64,000 bases of DNA from Pseudorhodoferax sp032153935 (GCF_964253035.1 NZ_CAXUQL020000001.1:4898001-4962000), one strand, 5' to 3'; shown: positions 16,329-26,265, numbered from the stretch's first letter. Translations and numbers: made by a program. Notes: generated by a model from the letters alone, not told the origin.

Positions 16329-17093
16329 GTGAATCTGAATGAACACCAGGGTCGCCCGGCGCCTTCTGGCTGGTCGCGCACGCAGGAGTTGCTGGCACTG
16401 CCGACGCAGGCCGAGCGCCTGCCATTCAGCGTGCGCGTGGCGCGTTCCGAGGCCGACCTGCACAAGGCGGTGCATGTGCGCCACAGCGCCTATGCCCGCC
16501 ACGTGCCAGCGTTCGCCGAAAGCCTCCGCGCACCCGAGAGCTACGACACCATGGACGGCACCGTGGTGCTGTTGGCCGAATCCAAGCTGGACGGCACGCC
16601 ACTGGGAACCATGCGCATCCAGACGAATGCATTTGCGCCATTGCCGCTGGAACACTCGCTGACGCTGCCACCCAGAATGCGCCACAGCCCGCTGGCCGAG
16701 GCCACCCGCCTGGGCGTCGGCGAGCCGGCCCAGGGGCGCGCCGTGAAGACCGTGCTGTTCAAGGCCTTCTTCCTCTACTGCCAGCAGCAGGGCATCGACT
16801 GGATGGTCATCACGGCCCGCACGCCCATCGACCGCCAGTACGAGCGCCTGCTGTTCACGGATGTCGACCCTGCGCTCGGCTATGTCCCGCTGGCCCACGT
16901 TGGCAATCTGCCACACCGCATCATGTGCCTGGAGGTCAGCGGCGCCGAGCAGCACTGGGCCGAACTGCAGCATCCGCTGTTCCAGTTCGTGTTCCGTACG
17001 GACCATGTGGACATCGACCTGGGCCAGGCGCCCGCCCGCAACGGACCGAAATCCCACGCGCTTGCGGCACCGCTGCCTCGAATGCAGATGTAA
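16329..17093 (+). CDS. FeeM-like N-acyl amino acid synthase (GNAT/AHL-synthase fold)
   Basis: The roughly 254-residue protein has features of the FeeM group: an N-terminal LPFSVRVARSEADLHKAVHVRHSAY stretch (written here in parts: LPFSVRVARS, VRHSAY), GTMRIQTN, EATRLGVGE, and ITARTPIDRQYERLLF. FeeM enzymes join an acyl group from acyl carrier protein to an amino acid and are related to autoinducer synthases. I favour the GTG at 16329 because GGGGAG lies 6 nt upstream; in-frame ATG codons at 16275 and 16182 are alternatives. It precedes the GGDEF-EAL gene by 164 bp and is divergent from tex. The product is not known. Confidence 0.62.
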   Translation: MNLNEHQGRPAPSGWSRTQELLALPTQAERLPFSVRVARSEADLHKAVHVRHSAYARHVPAFAESLRAPESYDTMDGTVVLLAESKLDGTPLGTMRIQTNAFAPLPLEHSLTLPPRMRHSPLAEATRLGVGEPAQGRAVKTVLFKAFFLYCQQQGIDWMVITARTPIDRQYERLLFTDVDPALGYVPLAHVGNLPHRIMCLEVSGAEQHWAELQHPLFQFVFRTDHVDIDLGQAPARNGPKSHALAAPLPRMQM

Positions 17094-17257
17094 AGGCGAT
17101 GGCGGGCGTGAGAAAAGCCCGGACCAGCCTCCGAATTTGCCGCGGACGCGCGCGATTTGTCCCAGCACCTGCCGAATTAGCTTCATAATTTGTTTCAATT
17201 TGTGGCCGGCTTACACCATGCCGGCTCGGCTCGGGCATTTGGCGGACTGAGAACAAC

Positions 17258-19099
17258 ATGAACGGCAGCGTGCTGCGGCTTTCTCGGCTGAACACAGGTC
17301 TCGACAAGGCCTTGTATGCGATGGGGATCTATGCGCTGCCGGCTGTGTTGCTGGTGGTGAGCCTGTTCGCCCTCCTGTCCTGGTCCAACCAGTACGGCAG
17401 CGCGGGTGCGCGCAGCCTGTCCTTCCAGGTGGTCGAAGCGCCTGCGGACGGCGCTGGCCTGTCGCCGCAGGAGGCACTGGCGCAGCTCCGATCTGCGCCC
17501 TCCCCGGTCGTGCTGCAGGACACGCGGCTGTCCGAGGCCGCGTTCTGGATGCTGGTGCCGCTGGCCGATCAGCGGGTGGATGCCGCCACCGACAGCATCG
17601 AGTTCGCTTCGCGCCACGCCACCGACCTGCGCTGTTGGAATGCCGCCACGCTGCAGCCATTGGGCAGCGCCAGCCGCATGTCCAGCGAAGGCCATCTGTC
17701 AGCAGCCAAGGCCGGCTTCGCGGTGCGGCTGGAGGCCGCTGGCAAACCGGCCGCCCTGCTGTGCGAAAGCCATTTCGTCGGGCCGGCGCGCATCACCGTG
17801 CTGCAGTGGCCCACGGCGGCCCTGGTCAATTCCGGCTTCGAGTTCCACCGCAACGCCGGGCTGCTGGACGGTGGCCTCATCGTGCTGGCGCTGTTCGTGC
17901 TCACCACCGCGTTGGTCAACCGCAGCGGCATGTACGTGCTGTTCGCGGTCTGGCTGCTCGTGAACCTGCGCATGGGCGCACTGTCCGCCGGCTGGGACGC
18001 CCAGTGGCTGGGCCGGACCGTGCCGACCGAATGGATGCCGCGCATGCGGCTGTTCACGATGTCGCTGTACTACACGCTGACGGCCACACTGTTCCGCGAG
18101 CTGTTCCGCGAAGACCTGGCCAAGGTCGGCTATGCGCCGCTGCTGCGCGTCATCATGTGGCCGGCCCCGCCGCTGCTGGTGATGTCGGCACTGCTGCCGT
18201 ACGGCACGGTGCTGCCCTACATCTGGGCCGCCACTGGCCTGGGCACCTGCATCGCGGTGTTCCTGCTGGGCCAGATCCTGGTCCGCACGCGCTCTCGCGT
18301 GGCCATGTGGTACAGCGCCTCGCTCGCCGTGACGCTGGCCGCCAGCCTGTACGAAGTGGTTTCGGCCGCGGTCGGCATGCGCGGCCTGATCGGCGCCGTC
18401 AACAGCGTCACGGCCGCGCTTTCGTCCAGCCTGCTCGCCTCGCTGGCCATTGCCGAGCAGATGCGCCAGGAGCACAACCAGCGCCTGGAAGCCCAGGCCC
18501 AGCTGGAGCACACCTTCGAGGCCATGCCGATCGGCCTGTTCACGCTGGACCTGCAGGGCCGCTTCACGAGCGCCAACCCGGCCCTGCGCACGATGCTGGC
18601 CACCGACGTGCTGGCACCGGGCCGCGAAGCATGGGACCGCTACTTCCATGAAGGCGCCTGGGTGCAACTGTTGCAGTTGCTGCAGACCCAGGACAACGTG
18701 TCGCTCGAATTGCGGGGCCGCAAGCCGCAAGGCGGTGGTCTGCACAAGCGCTTCCTGGTGAAGGCCGCGCGCGCGCGTGACAAGGTCGAGGGCTCGCTGC
18801 AGGACGTGACGGACTCCTCGCGCGCGACCGAGGAACTGCAGTTCATGGCCAACAACGACGCATTGACCAAGGTGCTCAACCGTCGCGGCATCGAGCGCGA
18901 ACTCGAACGCGCGCTGGCCGGCATGGACGACAGCCATCCGCTGGCCCTGGCCTACCTGGACCTGGACCGCTTCAAGCTCATCAACGATTTGTTCGGCCAC
19001 AACGCCGGCGACGAGGTGCTGCAGCAGGTCTGTGCGCGCGTGGGCAACATGCTGTCGGGCAGCATGGCGCTGGGCCGCATGGGGGCGACGAGTTCCTGA
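17258..19099 (+). CDS. N-terminal half: membrane sensor, PAS and truncated GGDEF domain
   Basis: This 613-residue frame has a first transmembrane helix at about 22-42, an extracytoplasmic region, and a multi-helix membrane block from about 205 to 405 resembling 7TMR-type sensors. A PAS-like domain follows (LEHTFEAMPIGLFTLDLQGRF, in parts: EAMPIGLFTLD, FTSANPALRTML), then the beginning of a GGDEF domain (NNDALTKVLNRRG, AYLDLDRFKLINDLFGHNAGD). It terminates right at the active-site hairpin and so lacks the catalytic GGDEF loop. As written it could not make c-di-GMP. Confidence 0.75.
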   Translation: MNGSVLRLSRLNTGLDKALYAMGIYALPAVLLVVSLFALLSWSNQYGSAGARSLSFQVVEAPADGAGLSPQEALAQLRSAPSPVVLQDTRLSEAAFWMLVPLADQRVDAATDSIEFASRHATDLRCWNAATLQPLGSASRMSSEGHLSAAKAGFAVRLEAAGKPAALLCESHFVGPARITVLQWPTAALVNSGFEFHRNAGLLDGGLIVLALFVLTTALVNRSGMYVLFAVWLLVNLRMGALSAGWDAQWLGRTVPTEWMPRMRLFTMSLYYTLTATLFRELFREDLAKVGYAPLLRVIMWPAPPLLVMSALLPYGTVLPYIWAATGLGTCIAVFLLGQILVRTRSRVAMWYSASLAVTLAASLYEVVSAAVGMRGLIGAVNSVTAALSSSLLASLAIAEQMRQEHNQRLEAQAQLEHTFEAMPIGLFTLDLQGRFTSANPALRTMLATDVLAPGREAWDRYFHEGAWVQLLQLLQTQDNVSLELRGRKPQGGGLHKRFLVKAARARDKVEGSLQDVTDSSRATEELQFMANNDALTKVLNRRGIERELERALAGMDDSHPLALAYLDLDRFKLINDLFGHNAGDEVLQQVCARVGNMLSGSMALGRMGATSS

Positions 19100-19101
19100 T
19101 C

Positions 19102-20241
19102 ATGATGCCCGACACGCGCATGCCGCTGGCCGCCGTGATCTGCCAGGGCATCGTCTCGGCCATCGGCGGCACACCCTACCGCGTGGGCGACAAAGCCTTC
19201 CATGTGCGCGGCTCCATCGGCCTGATCGAGGTCAGCCCCGGCACCCGCTTCAAGGACGCCGTGTCCACCGCCGACCGCGCCTGCCGCGAGGCCAAGACGC
19301 GCCACAACGAGGGCCTGGTGGTCTACGAGAAGAACGCCCAGGCCTTTCAGGACCACCATGCCGAGCTGCAGCTGGTCGAGCGCCTGTCTGGGGGCCGTGC
19401 CACCGAGGGCCTGTTTCTGCAGATGCAGCCCATCATGTCGCTGTCGGCACCGCACGCCTCGCTGAACTTCGAGGTGTTGCTGCGCATGCGGGATGCGGAC
19501 GGCAAGCTTGTGCCGACCGACCGCGTCATCTCCGCCGGCGAGAACAGCGGCCGCATGGGCGTGATCGACCGCTGGGTGCTGTCGGCCGCGCTGACCTGGC
19601 TCAACACCCACCTGACCAGGCTGCGCAACACCCGCTTCGTCTGCATGAACCTGTCGGGCGCCTCGCTCAACGACGAGAAGTTCATGAACGACGTCTACAC
19701 GCTGCTGGCGCAGAACATCCACGTCGCCAGCTTCCTGTGCTTCGAGATCACCGAAAGCGTGGCGCTGCACGACCTGGACAACACGCGGCGCTTCATCGAC
19801 AAGGTGCGCAGCTACGGCGCCAAGGTCGCTCTGGACGACTTCGGCGCGGGCTACACCTCGTTCTCCTACCTCAAGGAGTTGCCGGCGGACCTGCTCAAGA
19901 TCGACGGCAGCTTCATCGTCAACATGAACAAGCACCCGGCCAACGTGGCCATCGTGGAAGCCATCGTGAACCTGGGCCGCAACCTGGGCATGCGCACCGT
20001 GGCCGAATGGGCCGAAGACCTGGCGACCGTGCGCACCCTGGTGGAGATCGGCGTGGACTACGTGCAGGGCTACGCGATCGCGCGGCCCCAGTCGGCCGAG
20101 CGGCTGCTGGCGGCCTCCTCCTCGGCCAGCTTCATCGAGGACGCCGAACTGGCCCGCTACACGGCCTCGCTGGAGCGCACGGACGACGCCGTGCTGCAGG
20201 TCGATTTGTTCGAGCAGAACCGGACGCGCCGGCTGCACTGA
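19102..20241 (+). CDS. C-terminal half: end of GGDEF domain and EAL phosphodiesterase domain
   Basis: From the first ATG after the break the frame gives 379 residues. The first 80 finish the GGDEF fold. The EAL domain follows with EVLLRM in place of EALxR, MNLSG, CFEITES, ALDDFGAGYTSF, DLLKIDGSF, AEWAED and QGYAIARP. Metal and catalytic residues (Glu of EVL, Asn, Glu of EITE, Asp-Asp, Lys, Glu) look intact, so an independently translated product could hydrolyse c-di-GMP. Separate translation has no clear ribosome-binding site. It converges with the next SDR gene across 9 bp. Confidence 0.72.
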   Translation: MMPDTRMPLAAVICQGIVSAIGGTPYRVGDKAFHVRGSIGLIEVSPGTRFKDAVSTADRACREAKTRHNEGLVVYEKNAQAFQDHHAELQLVERLSGGRATEGLFLQMQPIMSLSAPHASLNFEVLLRMRDADGKLVPTDRVISAGENSGRMGVIDRWVLSAALTWLNTHLTRLRNTRFVCMNLSGASLNDEKFMNDVYTLLAQNIHVASFLCFEITESVALHDLDNTRRFIDKVRSYGAKVALDDFGAGYTSFSYLKELPADLLKIDGSFIVNMNKHPANVAIVEAIVNLGRNLGMRTVAEWAEDLATVRTLVEIGVDYVQGYAIARPQSAERLLAASSSASFIEDAELARYTASLERTDDAVLQVDLFEQNRTRRLH

Positions 20242-20250
20242 ACCGAGGTT

Positions 20251-21153
20251 TCAGCCGCGCAAGGCCTTGCGCAATTCGACGCCCAGCTCGGGCTTGTGCG
20301 CGAACGGGTCGGTCGGGTTGCGCTGCTGCAGGATGTCTTCCATGCGCACCTGCACCGAGCCGATCGCGCGTGGGTGGCTGTAGATGTAGAACTGGTTCGC
20401 CGCCACGGCGTCGAAGACCTTCTGCGCCACCTCGGCGGCCGACACCTTGCCCGAACCCACGGCCTTGCCCATCATGGCCTGGCTCACCTGCTGGCTGCGC
20501 GAGACTGCGCCGGCCGCCAGGTCGGCCGGGCGGTTGCGTTCGCTGGTGTCGATGCCGGTGGCCACGAAGTACGGGCACAGCACCGAGGCGCTGATCTGCT
20601 CGGTGACCAGCGCCAGGTCCTGGTAGAGCGTTTCGGTCAGCGCCACCACGGCATGCTTGCTGGCGTTGTAGATGCCCATGTTGGGCGGCGTCAGCAGGCC
20701 GGCCATGCTGGCGGTGTTGACGATGTGGCCGCGCCAGGCCGGATCTTCCTGGGCGGCCGCCAGCATCATGGGCGTGAACACGCGCACGCCATGGGCCACG
20801 CCCATCACGTTGACGCCGAACACCCATTCCCAGTCGCGCGCACTGTTCTCCCAGATCAGGCCGCCCGACCCCACGCCCGCGTTGTTGAACACCAGGTGCG
20901 GCGCGCCGAAGCGCGCCAGCGTGGCCGCGCCCAGGGCCTCGACCTGCTCGGCCTTGGACACGTCGAGCCGGAACGGCAGCACCTCGGCACCCAGGGCACT
21001 GAGTTCGGCAGCGGCCTTGTCGAGCGCGTCCTGCTGCACGTCGGCCAGCACCAGGCGCATGCCCAGCCGCGCACCGATGCGCGCGCATTCCAGGCCGAAG
21101 CCCGAGCCGGCGCCGGTCAGCACGGCAGTCTTGTTCTTGAAGTCCTTGATCAC
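20251..21153 (-). CDS. Short-chain dehydrogenase/reductase
   Basis: A 300-residue classical SDR with TGAGSGFG (residues 14-21), LADVQ after beta-2 favouring NAD(H), FNNAGVGSGG, Ser in NTASMAG and the catalytic YNASK. The C-terminal extension (VAANQFYIYSHPRAIG) is common in SDRs of fatty-acid or steroid catabolic clusters. It ends the leftward catabolic block and follows the glutathione transferase gene by 16 bp. The substrate is probably an alcohol or ketone intermediate, which is an inference from context. Confidence 0.9.
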   Translation of the reverse strand: MIKDFKNKTAVLTGAGSGFGLECARIGARLGMRLVLADVQQDALDKAAAELSALGAEVLPFRLDVSKAEQVEALGAATLARFGAPHLVFNNAGVGSGGLIWENSARDWEWVFGVNVMGVAHGVRVFTPMMLAAAQEDPAWRGHIVNTASMAGLLTPPNMGIYNASKHAVVALTETLYQDLALVTEQISASVLCPYFVATGIDTSERNRPADLAAGAVSRSQQVSQAMMGKAVGSGKVSAAEVAQKVFDAVAANQFYIYSHPRAIGSVQVRMEDILQQRNPTDPFAHKPELGVELRKALRG

Positions 21154-21169
21154 GCTCGTCTCTTTCTCG

Positions 21170-22099
21170 TCAGACAGCTTTCAGCACATAGCCGACACGC
21201 GGGAAATGCACATGCACCGTGCCCGCACGCGCATCTGTGCGCCGCAAGGTGTAGTGCATGCGCGTGGCCGCGACCAGTTCGCCCTCGGTGGTCTCCAGGC
21301 CGAAGGTCTCGGCCGCCACCGTCACGCGGCTGCCCAGGGCGATGCCGTGTTCGTCCTGGAAGGTCTGGCCCGCCACGGGCAAGGGTTCGGCCGCGGCCGC
21401 AATGGCCACCGCATCGCCACTGGCCAGCTTGTCGTGCTGGCCATGGCCGATGGCGGCCATGCGGTCCATCCAGGCCAGCACCGACGGGAATGCATCGAGG
21501 ATGCCGGCCATCGACGGCGTGCGCGTGCGCACGTACCACAGCGGGTGGTAGGCCGCGAAATCGGCCAGGCCCGGCGTGGCATCGACCAGGCAGGCCTGCG
21601 ATTCCAGCGACTCGGACAGCCGGCGCAGGTAGGACTTGAGCGCCGCCGCGGCATCAAACGGGCGCAGCCGTGTCATGCCGACCTGCATCGCGCGGCGGTC
21701 TTCGCCAAAGGCCTTGGCGGCCTCCGGCGGCATGTTGCCGAACATGTCGGCCAGACCCTTGGGCTGCATCGCATAGGCCATGGCGGCCCAGAACAAGCTG
21801 GTGTCGGCCCACTGCGCGAGGATGCGCGCCATGCCCTTGTGCTGCGGCGGGTACAGGCTGGGCTGCGGCTGCCGGTGTTCCAGCACATCGCAGATCAATG
21901 CGGTGTCGCAGTAGATGTCGGCACCGATCTGCAGCAGCGGCGTCTTGCGGTAGCCACCGCTCAGCGCCACCACGTCGGGCTTGGGCATGATGGGCGGGAT
22001 GTGCACCGACTTCCAGGCCAGCTGCTTGTAGCCCAGCACGAGGCGAATCTTCTCGGAAAACGGCGAGGTGGCGAAGTGGTGCAGGATCAGGTCGGACAT
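21170..22099 (-). CDS. Glutathione S-transferase-family protein
   Basis: The 309-residue protein starts with a thioredoxin-like GST N-terminal domain (LILHHFATSPFSEKIRLVL, KTPLLQIGADIYCDTALI with the conserved PLL and the glutathione-binding loop) and a helical C-terminal domain. A roughly 90-residue extension after residue 215 (GDAVAIAAAAEPLPV, GSRVTVAAETFGLE) is a beta-rich part not found in ordinary 200-residue GSTs. ATG at 22099 begins conserved sequence. It lies between the acyl-CoA dehydrogenase and SDR genes in one direction. Conjugation or isomerisation substrate unknown. Confidence 0.85.
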   Translation of the reverse strand: MSDLILHHFATSPFSEKIRLVLGYKQLAWKSVHIPPIMPKPDVVALSGGYRKTPLLQIGADIYCDTALICDVLEHRQPQPSLYPPQHKGMARILAQWADTSLFWAAMAYAMQPKGLADMFGNMPPEAAKAFGEDRRAMQVGMTRLRPFDAAAALKSYLRRLSESLESQACLVDATPGLADFAAYHPLWYVRTRTPSMAGILDAFPSVLAWMDRMAAIGHGQHDKLASGDAVAIAAAAEPLPVAGQTFQDEHGIALGSRVTVAAETFGLETTEGELVAATRMHYTLRRTDARAGTVHVHFPRVGYVLKAV

Positions 22100-22116
22100 G
22101 GGGCGTTCTCCTTTGT

Positions 22117-23751
22117 TCAGTGGGGCATGGCGCGCGCGATGATGGCATCGAAGTCGCAGGCCGACGGCAGGCTGCCGTAGCTGCGGCCCCAGTCGCCCTG
22201 GATGCGCGAGGCGCAGAACGCGTCGGCCACCGCCGGGGCCGAATGCCGCACCAGCAGGGCCGCCTGCACCGCCAGCGCGATGTCCTCGGCCAGGCGCCGC
22301 GCCTCGGTCTCGCCTTCGATCTGTGCGATGCGTTGCGGCAGCACGGCGGCCATGCGGTCCAGCGCAGCGTTGCCGCGCGCAGGCGCCAGTTCCGCGGCCA
22401 GGGCCTCGGCCACGTCGCCCTTGCGCAGCACGCGCAGCAGGTCCAGCGCCATGATGTTGCCGGCGCCCTCCCAGATCGAATTGAGCGGCATCTCGCGGTA
22501 GATGCGGGCCATCACGCCCTCGCCACCCTCTTCCACATAGCCGTTGCCGCCCAGGCATTCCATGGCCTCCTGGCCGAAGCCGCTGCCGCGCTTGCAGATC
22601 CAGAACTTGGCCACGGGCGTGAGCAGGCGTGCCATCAACTGCTCATGGGGATCGTCGGCACGGTCGAAGGCATGGGCCAGGCGCAGCGCGAGTGCGGTGG
22701 CGGCCTCGGACTCCAGCGCCAGGTCGGCCAGCACGTTGCGCATCAGCGGCTGCGATGCCAGCGTCCTGCCGAAGGCTTTGCGCTCGGCCGTGTGGTGCAG
22801 AGCCAGCGCGAGCGCCTGGCGCATGAGCCCGGAGGTGCCCAGCGCGCAGTCCAGCCGCGTCATGGTGCCCATCTCGAGGATCTGCGGCACGCCACGGCCC
22901 TCCTCGCCGACCAGCCAGGCCTGGGCGCCATGGAACTCGACCTCGGAACTCGCGTTGGCCTTGTTGCCGAGCTTGTCCTTCAGGCGCTGGATGCGGATGG
23001 CGTTGCGGGTCCCGTCCGGCAGCACGCGCGGCAGGAAGAAGCACGACAGCCCGCTGGGCGCCTGCGCGAGCACCAGGAAGGCATCGCACATGGGCGCGGA
23101 GAAGAACCACTTGTGGCCCGTGATCGCATAGCGCTCGCCCCAGCCGTCGCGGCCCGCGTGCTCCGCGCGCGTGGTGTTGGCGCGCACGTCCGAGCCGCCC
23201 TGCTTCTCGGTCATGCCCATGCCCATGGTCACGCCGGGCTTGTCGGCGACGAAGCGCAGCTGCGGGTCGTACCAGCGGCTCTGCAGCTTGGGCGACCAGT
23301 CGGCGTGGATGTTTTCATTGCCGCGCAGCGCAGGCGCCACCGCATAGGTCATCGAGATCGGGCACAGCATGGAGGGCTCGAGCTCGGTGAACAGCATGAA
23401 GCCGGCCGCGCGCTGCAGATGGGCATGCGCACCGCCGGCCCAGGGCGTGCCGTGCAGGCCTGCGCCCACGGCGGCCGCCATCAGCGCGTGGTAGCTCGGA
23501 TGGAACTCCACCTCGTCCACGCGGCGGCCGAAGCGGTCGTGCGTGTGCAGCTGCGGCCCGTGCACATTGGCCAGCCGCGCATGCGCCTGCATCGCGGCGG
23601 TGCCGAGTTCGCGGCCCAGCGACTGCAGCGGCGCGAGCTGCAGATCGGGCGCGTGGAAGGCCAGCGCATCGCGCAGGCCGCGGTTGGTGGCGAACAGGTC
23701 GACATCGACCAGCGCCGAACTCTGGTTGAAGACTTCGTGCGTCTGGTCCAT
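22117..23751 (-). CDS. Acyl-CoA dehydrogenase, AidB-like subfamily
   Basis: This 544-residue flavoprotein is longer than the usual 380-400 and has AidB/isovaleryl-CoA-type architecture: N-terminal ACAD domain, FAD-binding MGMGMTEKQGGSDVRANTT, GHKWFFSAPMCD, LKDKLGNKANASSEVEF, and C-terminal helices GNGYVEEGGEGVMARIYREM with NSIWEGAGN. The family introduces a double bond between C2 and C3 of acyl-CoA, or has DNA-associated roles in AidB itself. It lies downstream of the CurA-like gene by 20 bp in the leftward catabolic block. Chain-length specificity cannot be told. Confidence 0.9.
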   Translation of the reverse strand: MDQTHEVFNQSSALVDVDLFATNRGLRDALAFHAPDLQLAPLQSLGRELGTAAMQAHARLANVHGPQLHTHDRFGRRVDEVEFHPSYHALMAAAVGAGLHGTPWAGGAHAHLQRAAGFMLFTELEPSMLCPISMTYAVAPALRGNENIHADWSPKLQSRWYDPQLRFVADKPGVTMGMGMTEKQGGSDVRANTTRAEHAGRDGWGERYAITGHKWFFSAPMCDAFLVLAQAPSGLSCFFLPRVLPDGTRNAIRIQRLKDKLGNKANASSEVEFHGAQAWLVGEEGRGVPQILEMGTMTRLDCALGTSGLMRQALALALHHTAERKAFGRTLASQPLMRNVLADLALESEAATALALRLAHAFDRADDPHEQLMARLLTPVAKFWICKRGSGFGQEAMECLGGNGYVEEGGEGVMARIYREMPLNSIWEGAGNIMALDLLRVLRKGDVAEALAAELAPARGNAALDRMAAVLPQRIAQIEGETEARRLAEDIALAVQAALLVRHSAPAVADAFCASRIQGDWGRSYGSLPSACDFDAIIARAMPH

Positions 23752-23771
23752 GGCGACCTCCTGGAAAAAAC

Positions 23772-24788
23772 TTAGGCGAGTTGTACCAGCTGCTTGCCGA
23801 AGTTGCGGCCCTTGAGCAGGCCCAGGAAGGCCTCGGGCGCCGCCGCCAGGCCCTGGGCGATGGACTCGCGCGGGCGCAGCTTGCCGCTGGCCACCAGGCC
23901 GCCGAGTTCGGCCAAGGCCTCGGGCCAGACCTCCATGTGCTCGCTGACGATGAAGCCTTCGAGCTTGATGCGGTTGATCAGCAGCAGCGAGGGATTGGCC
24001 ATGGGCAACGGCGCGCCGTCGTAGCCGGCGATCATGCCGCACAGCGCGATGCGCGCGAACGCGTTGGTGCGCAGCATCACGGCGTCCATGACCAAGCCGC
24101 CCACATTCTCGAAGTAGCCATCGATGCCGTCCGGGCAGGCGGCTTTGAGCGCGGCCGACAGGCTCTTCACGTCGCCGTGCACCTTGTAGTCGACGCAGTC
24201 GTCGAAGCCGAGTTCGTCCTTCACGTAGGCGCACTTGTCGGGGCCGCCCGCGATGCCGACCACGCGGCAGCCGCGCGCCTTGCCCAGTGCGCCGAAGGCA
24301 CTGCCCACGGCGCCGCTGGCCGCGCTCACGACCAGCGTGTCACCGGCCTTGGGCGCGATGATCTTGACCAGGCCGTACCAGGCCGTGACGCCGGGCATGC
24401 CGACCGCGCCCAGGTAGTGCGACAGCGGCACCTGGCTGGTGTCCACCTTGCGCAGCACGCCCGGCAGGTTGGCGTCGACCACGCTGTACTGCTGCCAGCC
24501 GCCGAAGCCGACCACCTTCTCGCCCACGGCGAAGCGCGGGTTGCGGCTCTCGACGATCTCGCCCACGGTGCCGCCCTGCATGACCTGGCCCAGGGGCTGC
24601 GGCTGTGCGTAGCTCTTGCTCTCGTTCATGCGCCCGCGCATGTAAGGGTCCAGGCTCATGAAGTGGTGGCGCACGAGCACCTGGCCGTCGGCCAGGGCCG
24701 GCGTGTCGCTCTCCACGAGCTTGAAGTTGCTGGCCTGGGCTTCGCCCTGGGGACGGTTGTCGAGAAGGATCTGCTGGTTGCGTGGCAT
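23772..24788 (-). CDS. NADP-dependent MDR-family oxidoreductase (CurA / 2-alkenal reductase type)
   Basis: A 338-residue zinc-independent medium-chain reductase. Hallmarks are SLDPYMRGRM at about residue 45, GGTVGEIVES, GMPGVTAWYGL, the nucleotide motif VSAASGAVGS, AGGPDKC, and YFENVGG. Members of this leukotriene-B4-dehydrogenase/curcumin-reductase group reduce alpha,beta-unsaturated ketones or aldehydes with NADPH. The ATG at 24788 begins MPRNQQILL. It sits between a PaaI-type thioesterase gene and the AidB-like dehydrogenase gene, so a role in reducing an enone intermediate is plausible but unproven. Confidence 0.92.
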   Translation of the reverse strand: MPRNQQILLDNRPQGEAQASNFKLVESDTPALADGQVLVRHHFMSLDPYMRGRMNESKSYAQPQPLGQVMQGGTVGEIVESRNPRFAVGEKVVGFGGWQQYSVVDANLPGVLRKVDTSQVPLSHYLGAVGMPGVTAWYGLVKIIAPKAGDTLVVSAASGAVGSAFGALGKARGCRVVGIAGGPDKCAYVKDELGFDDCVDYKVHGDVKSLSAALKAACPDGIDGYFENVGGLVMDAVMLRTNAFARIALCGMIAGYDGAPLPMANPSLLLINRIKLEGFIVSEHMEVWPEALAELGGLVASGKLRPRESIAQGLAAAPEAFLGLLKGRNFGKQLVQLA

Positions 24789-24810
24789 GGTGGTCTCCGT
24801 TGAAGTGGGT

Positions 24811-25226
24811 TCAGTCGCTGGGCGGCTCGGCCATGGCCGGCGCGCGCGGGATGTACTTGAAGGTGCCGGTGGCATGCGCGCAAAGCCGGCCCTCCTGGTC
24901 TTCGATGCGGGCCTCGGTGAAGGCCATGCGGCCGGTGGCCTGCAGCACGCTGCCCAGGGCGACCAGCGGGCCGCGCGCGCTCTGCATGAAGCTGGTCTTC
25001 ATCTCGATGGTCAGCACGCCCATTTCGGGCCGCAGGCTGCGCGCCGCCGCCGCCATGGTCACGTCCAGCAGCGTCATGCAGGCGCCGCCGTGCGTGACGT
25101 GGAAGTTGTTCAGGTGCTCGGGCCTGGCCTCGTAGCGCATCTCGGACTGCCCGTCCTCGAAGCGCGTGAGCGTGATGCCCAGGTGGTCGATGAAGGGCAC
25201 GGCGAAGAGTTGCTGGATCGGCGTGC

Positions 25227-25230
<4 letters not shown>
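24811..25230 (-). CDS. PaaI-type hotdog thioesterase
   Basis: The 139-residue protein has the PaaI thioesterase core: HLNNFHVTHGGACMTLLDVTM, where Asn and His-Gly-Gly followed by Asp form the usual site, then VLTIEMKTSFMQSARG. It would hydrolyse acyl- or aryl-CoA to rescue CoA from blocked intermediates. Its ATG overlaps the stop of the preceding SDR gene by 4 nt (ATGA). Family members are active on medium-chain or phenylacetyl-CoA-type substrates; which one here is not evident. Confidence 0.88.
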
Positions 25231-26021
<791 letters not shown>

Positions 26022-26058
26022 GTTGCTCCTTGTTTCTTCTTGAGAATCGGTAGGGGGT

Positions 26059-26265
26059 TCAGGGAGACGGCTTGAGCCGCGCCCGCACGAAGATCAGCAC
26101 CACGCCGACCGCCGCGACGACGGCGCCGCCGACGACCAGGCTGTGGCCCAGCACCGTCTCCTCGCCGCGTCCGACCGCCAGGCCGAACACCAGCGTCAGC
26201 AGGCCGCCATAGATGAGGATCCAGACCAGGTTCTGGAGCCGCTTGAGGTTTCGGGGTGTTGCCAT
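26059..26265 (-). CDS. Small two-helix inner-membrane protein
   Basis: This 68-residue protein has two hydrophobic helices (about residues 12-31 and 42-61) separated by a short loop with GRGEETVLG, and an Arg/Lys-rich N-terminus and C-terminus, suggesting both ends face the cytoplasm. I do not recognise a defined function. It lies in the catabolic block, 37 bp upstream of the SDR gene and 48 bp after the large acyl-CoA dehydrogenase gene. Confidence 0.7.
   Translation of the reverse strand: MATPRNLKRLQNLVWILIYGGLLTLVFGLAVGRGEETVLGHSLVVGGAVVAAVGVVLIFVRARLKPSP

Larger units (their letters stand above)
17258..20241 (+). pseudogene. Membrane-bound GGDEF-EAL protein, split by a 1-nt frameshift inside the GGDEF motif
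   Basis: Read across the break this would be a 994-residue protein: an N-terminal membrane helix, a periplasmic segment to about residue 205, a block of six or seven transmembrane helices to about 405, a PAS-like domain, a diguanylate cyclase (GGDEF) domain and a phosphodiesterase (EAL) domain. The run of five G at 19081-19085 yields ATG GGG GCG ACG and a stop at 19097; six G would give MGGDEFLIMM, exactly the expected signature. Both halves otherwise keep conserved residues, so the break is very recent, a switchable tract, or a sequencing error. The two halves are listed separately below. Confidence 0.8.

Noticed and set aside
13364..16342. A roughly 990-codon plus-strand frame
   Set aside because: It is antisense to tex, whose motifs and length are sound.
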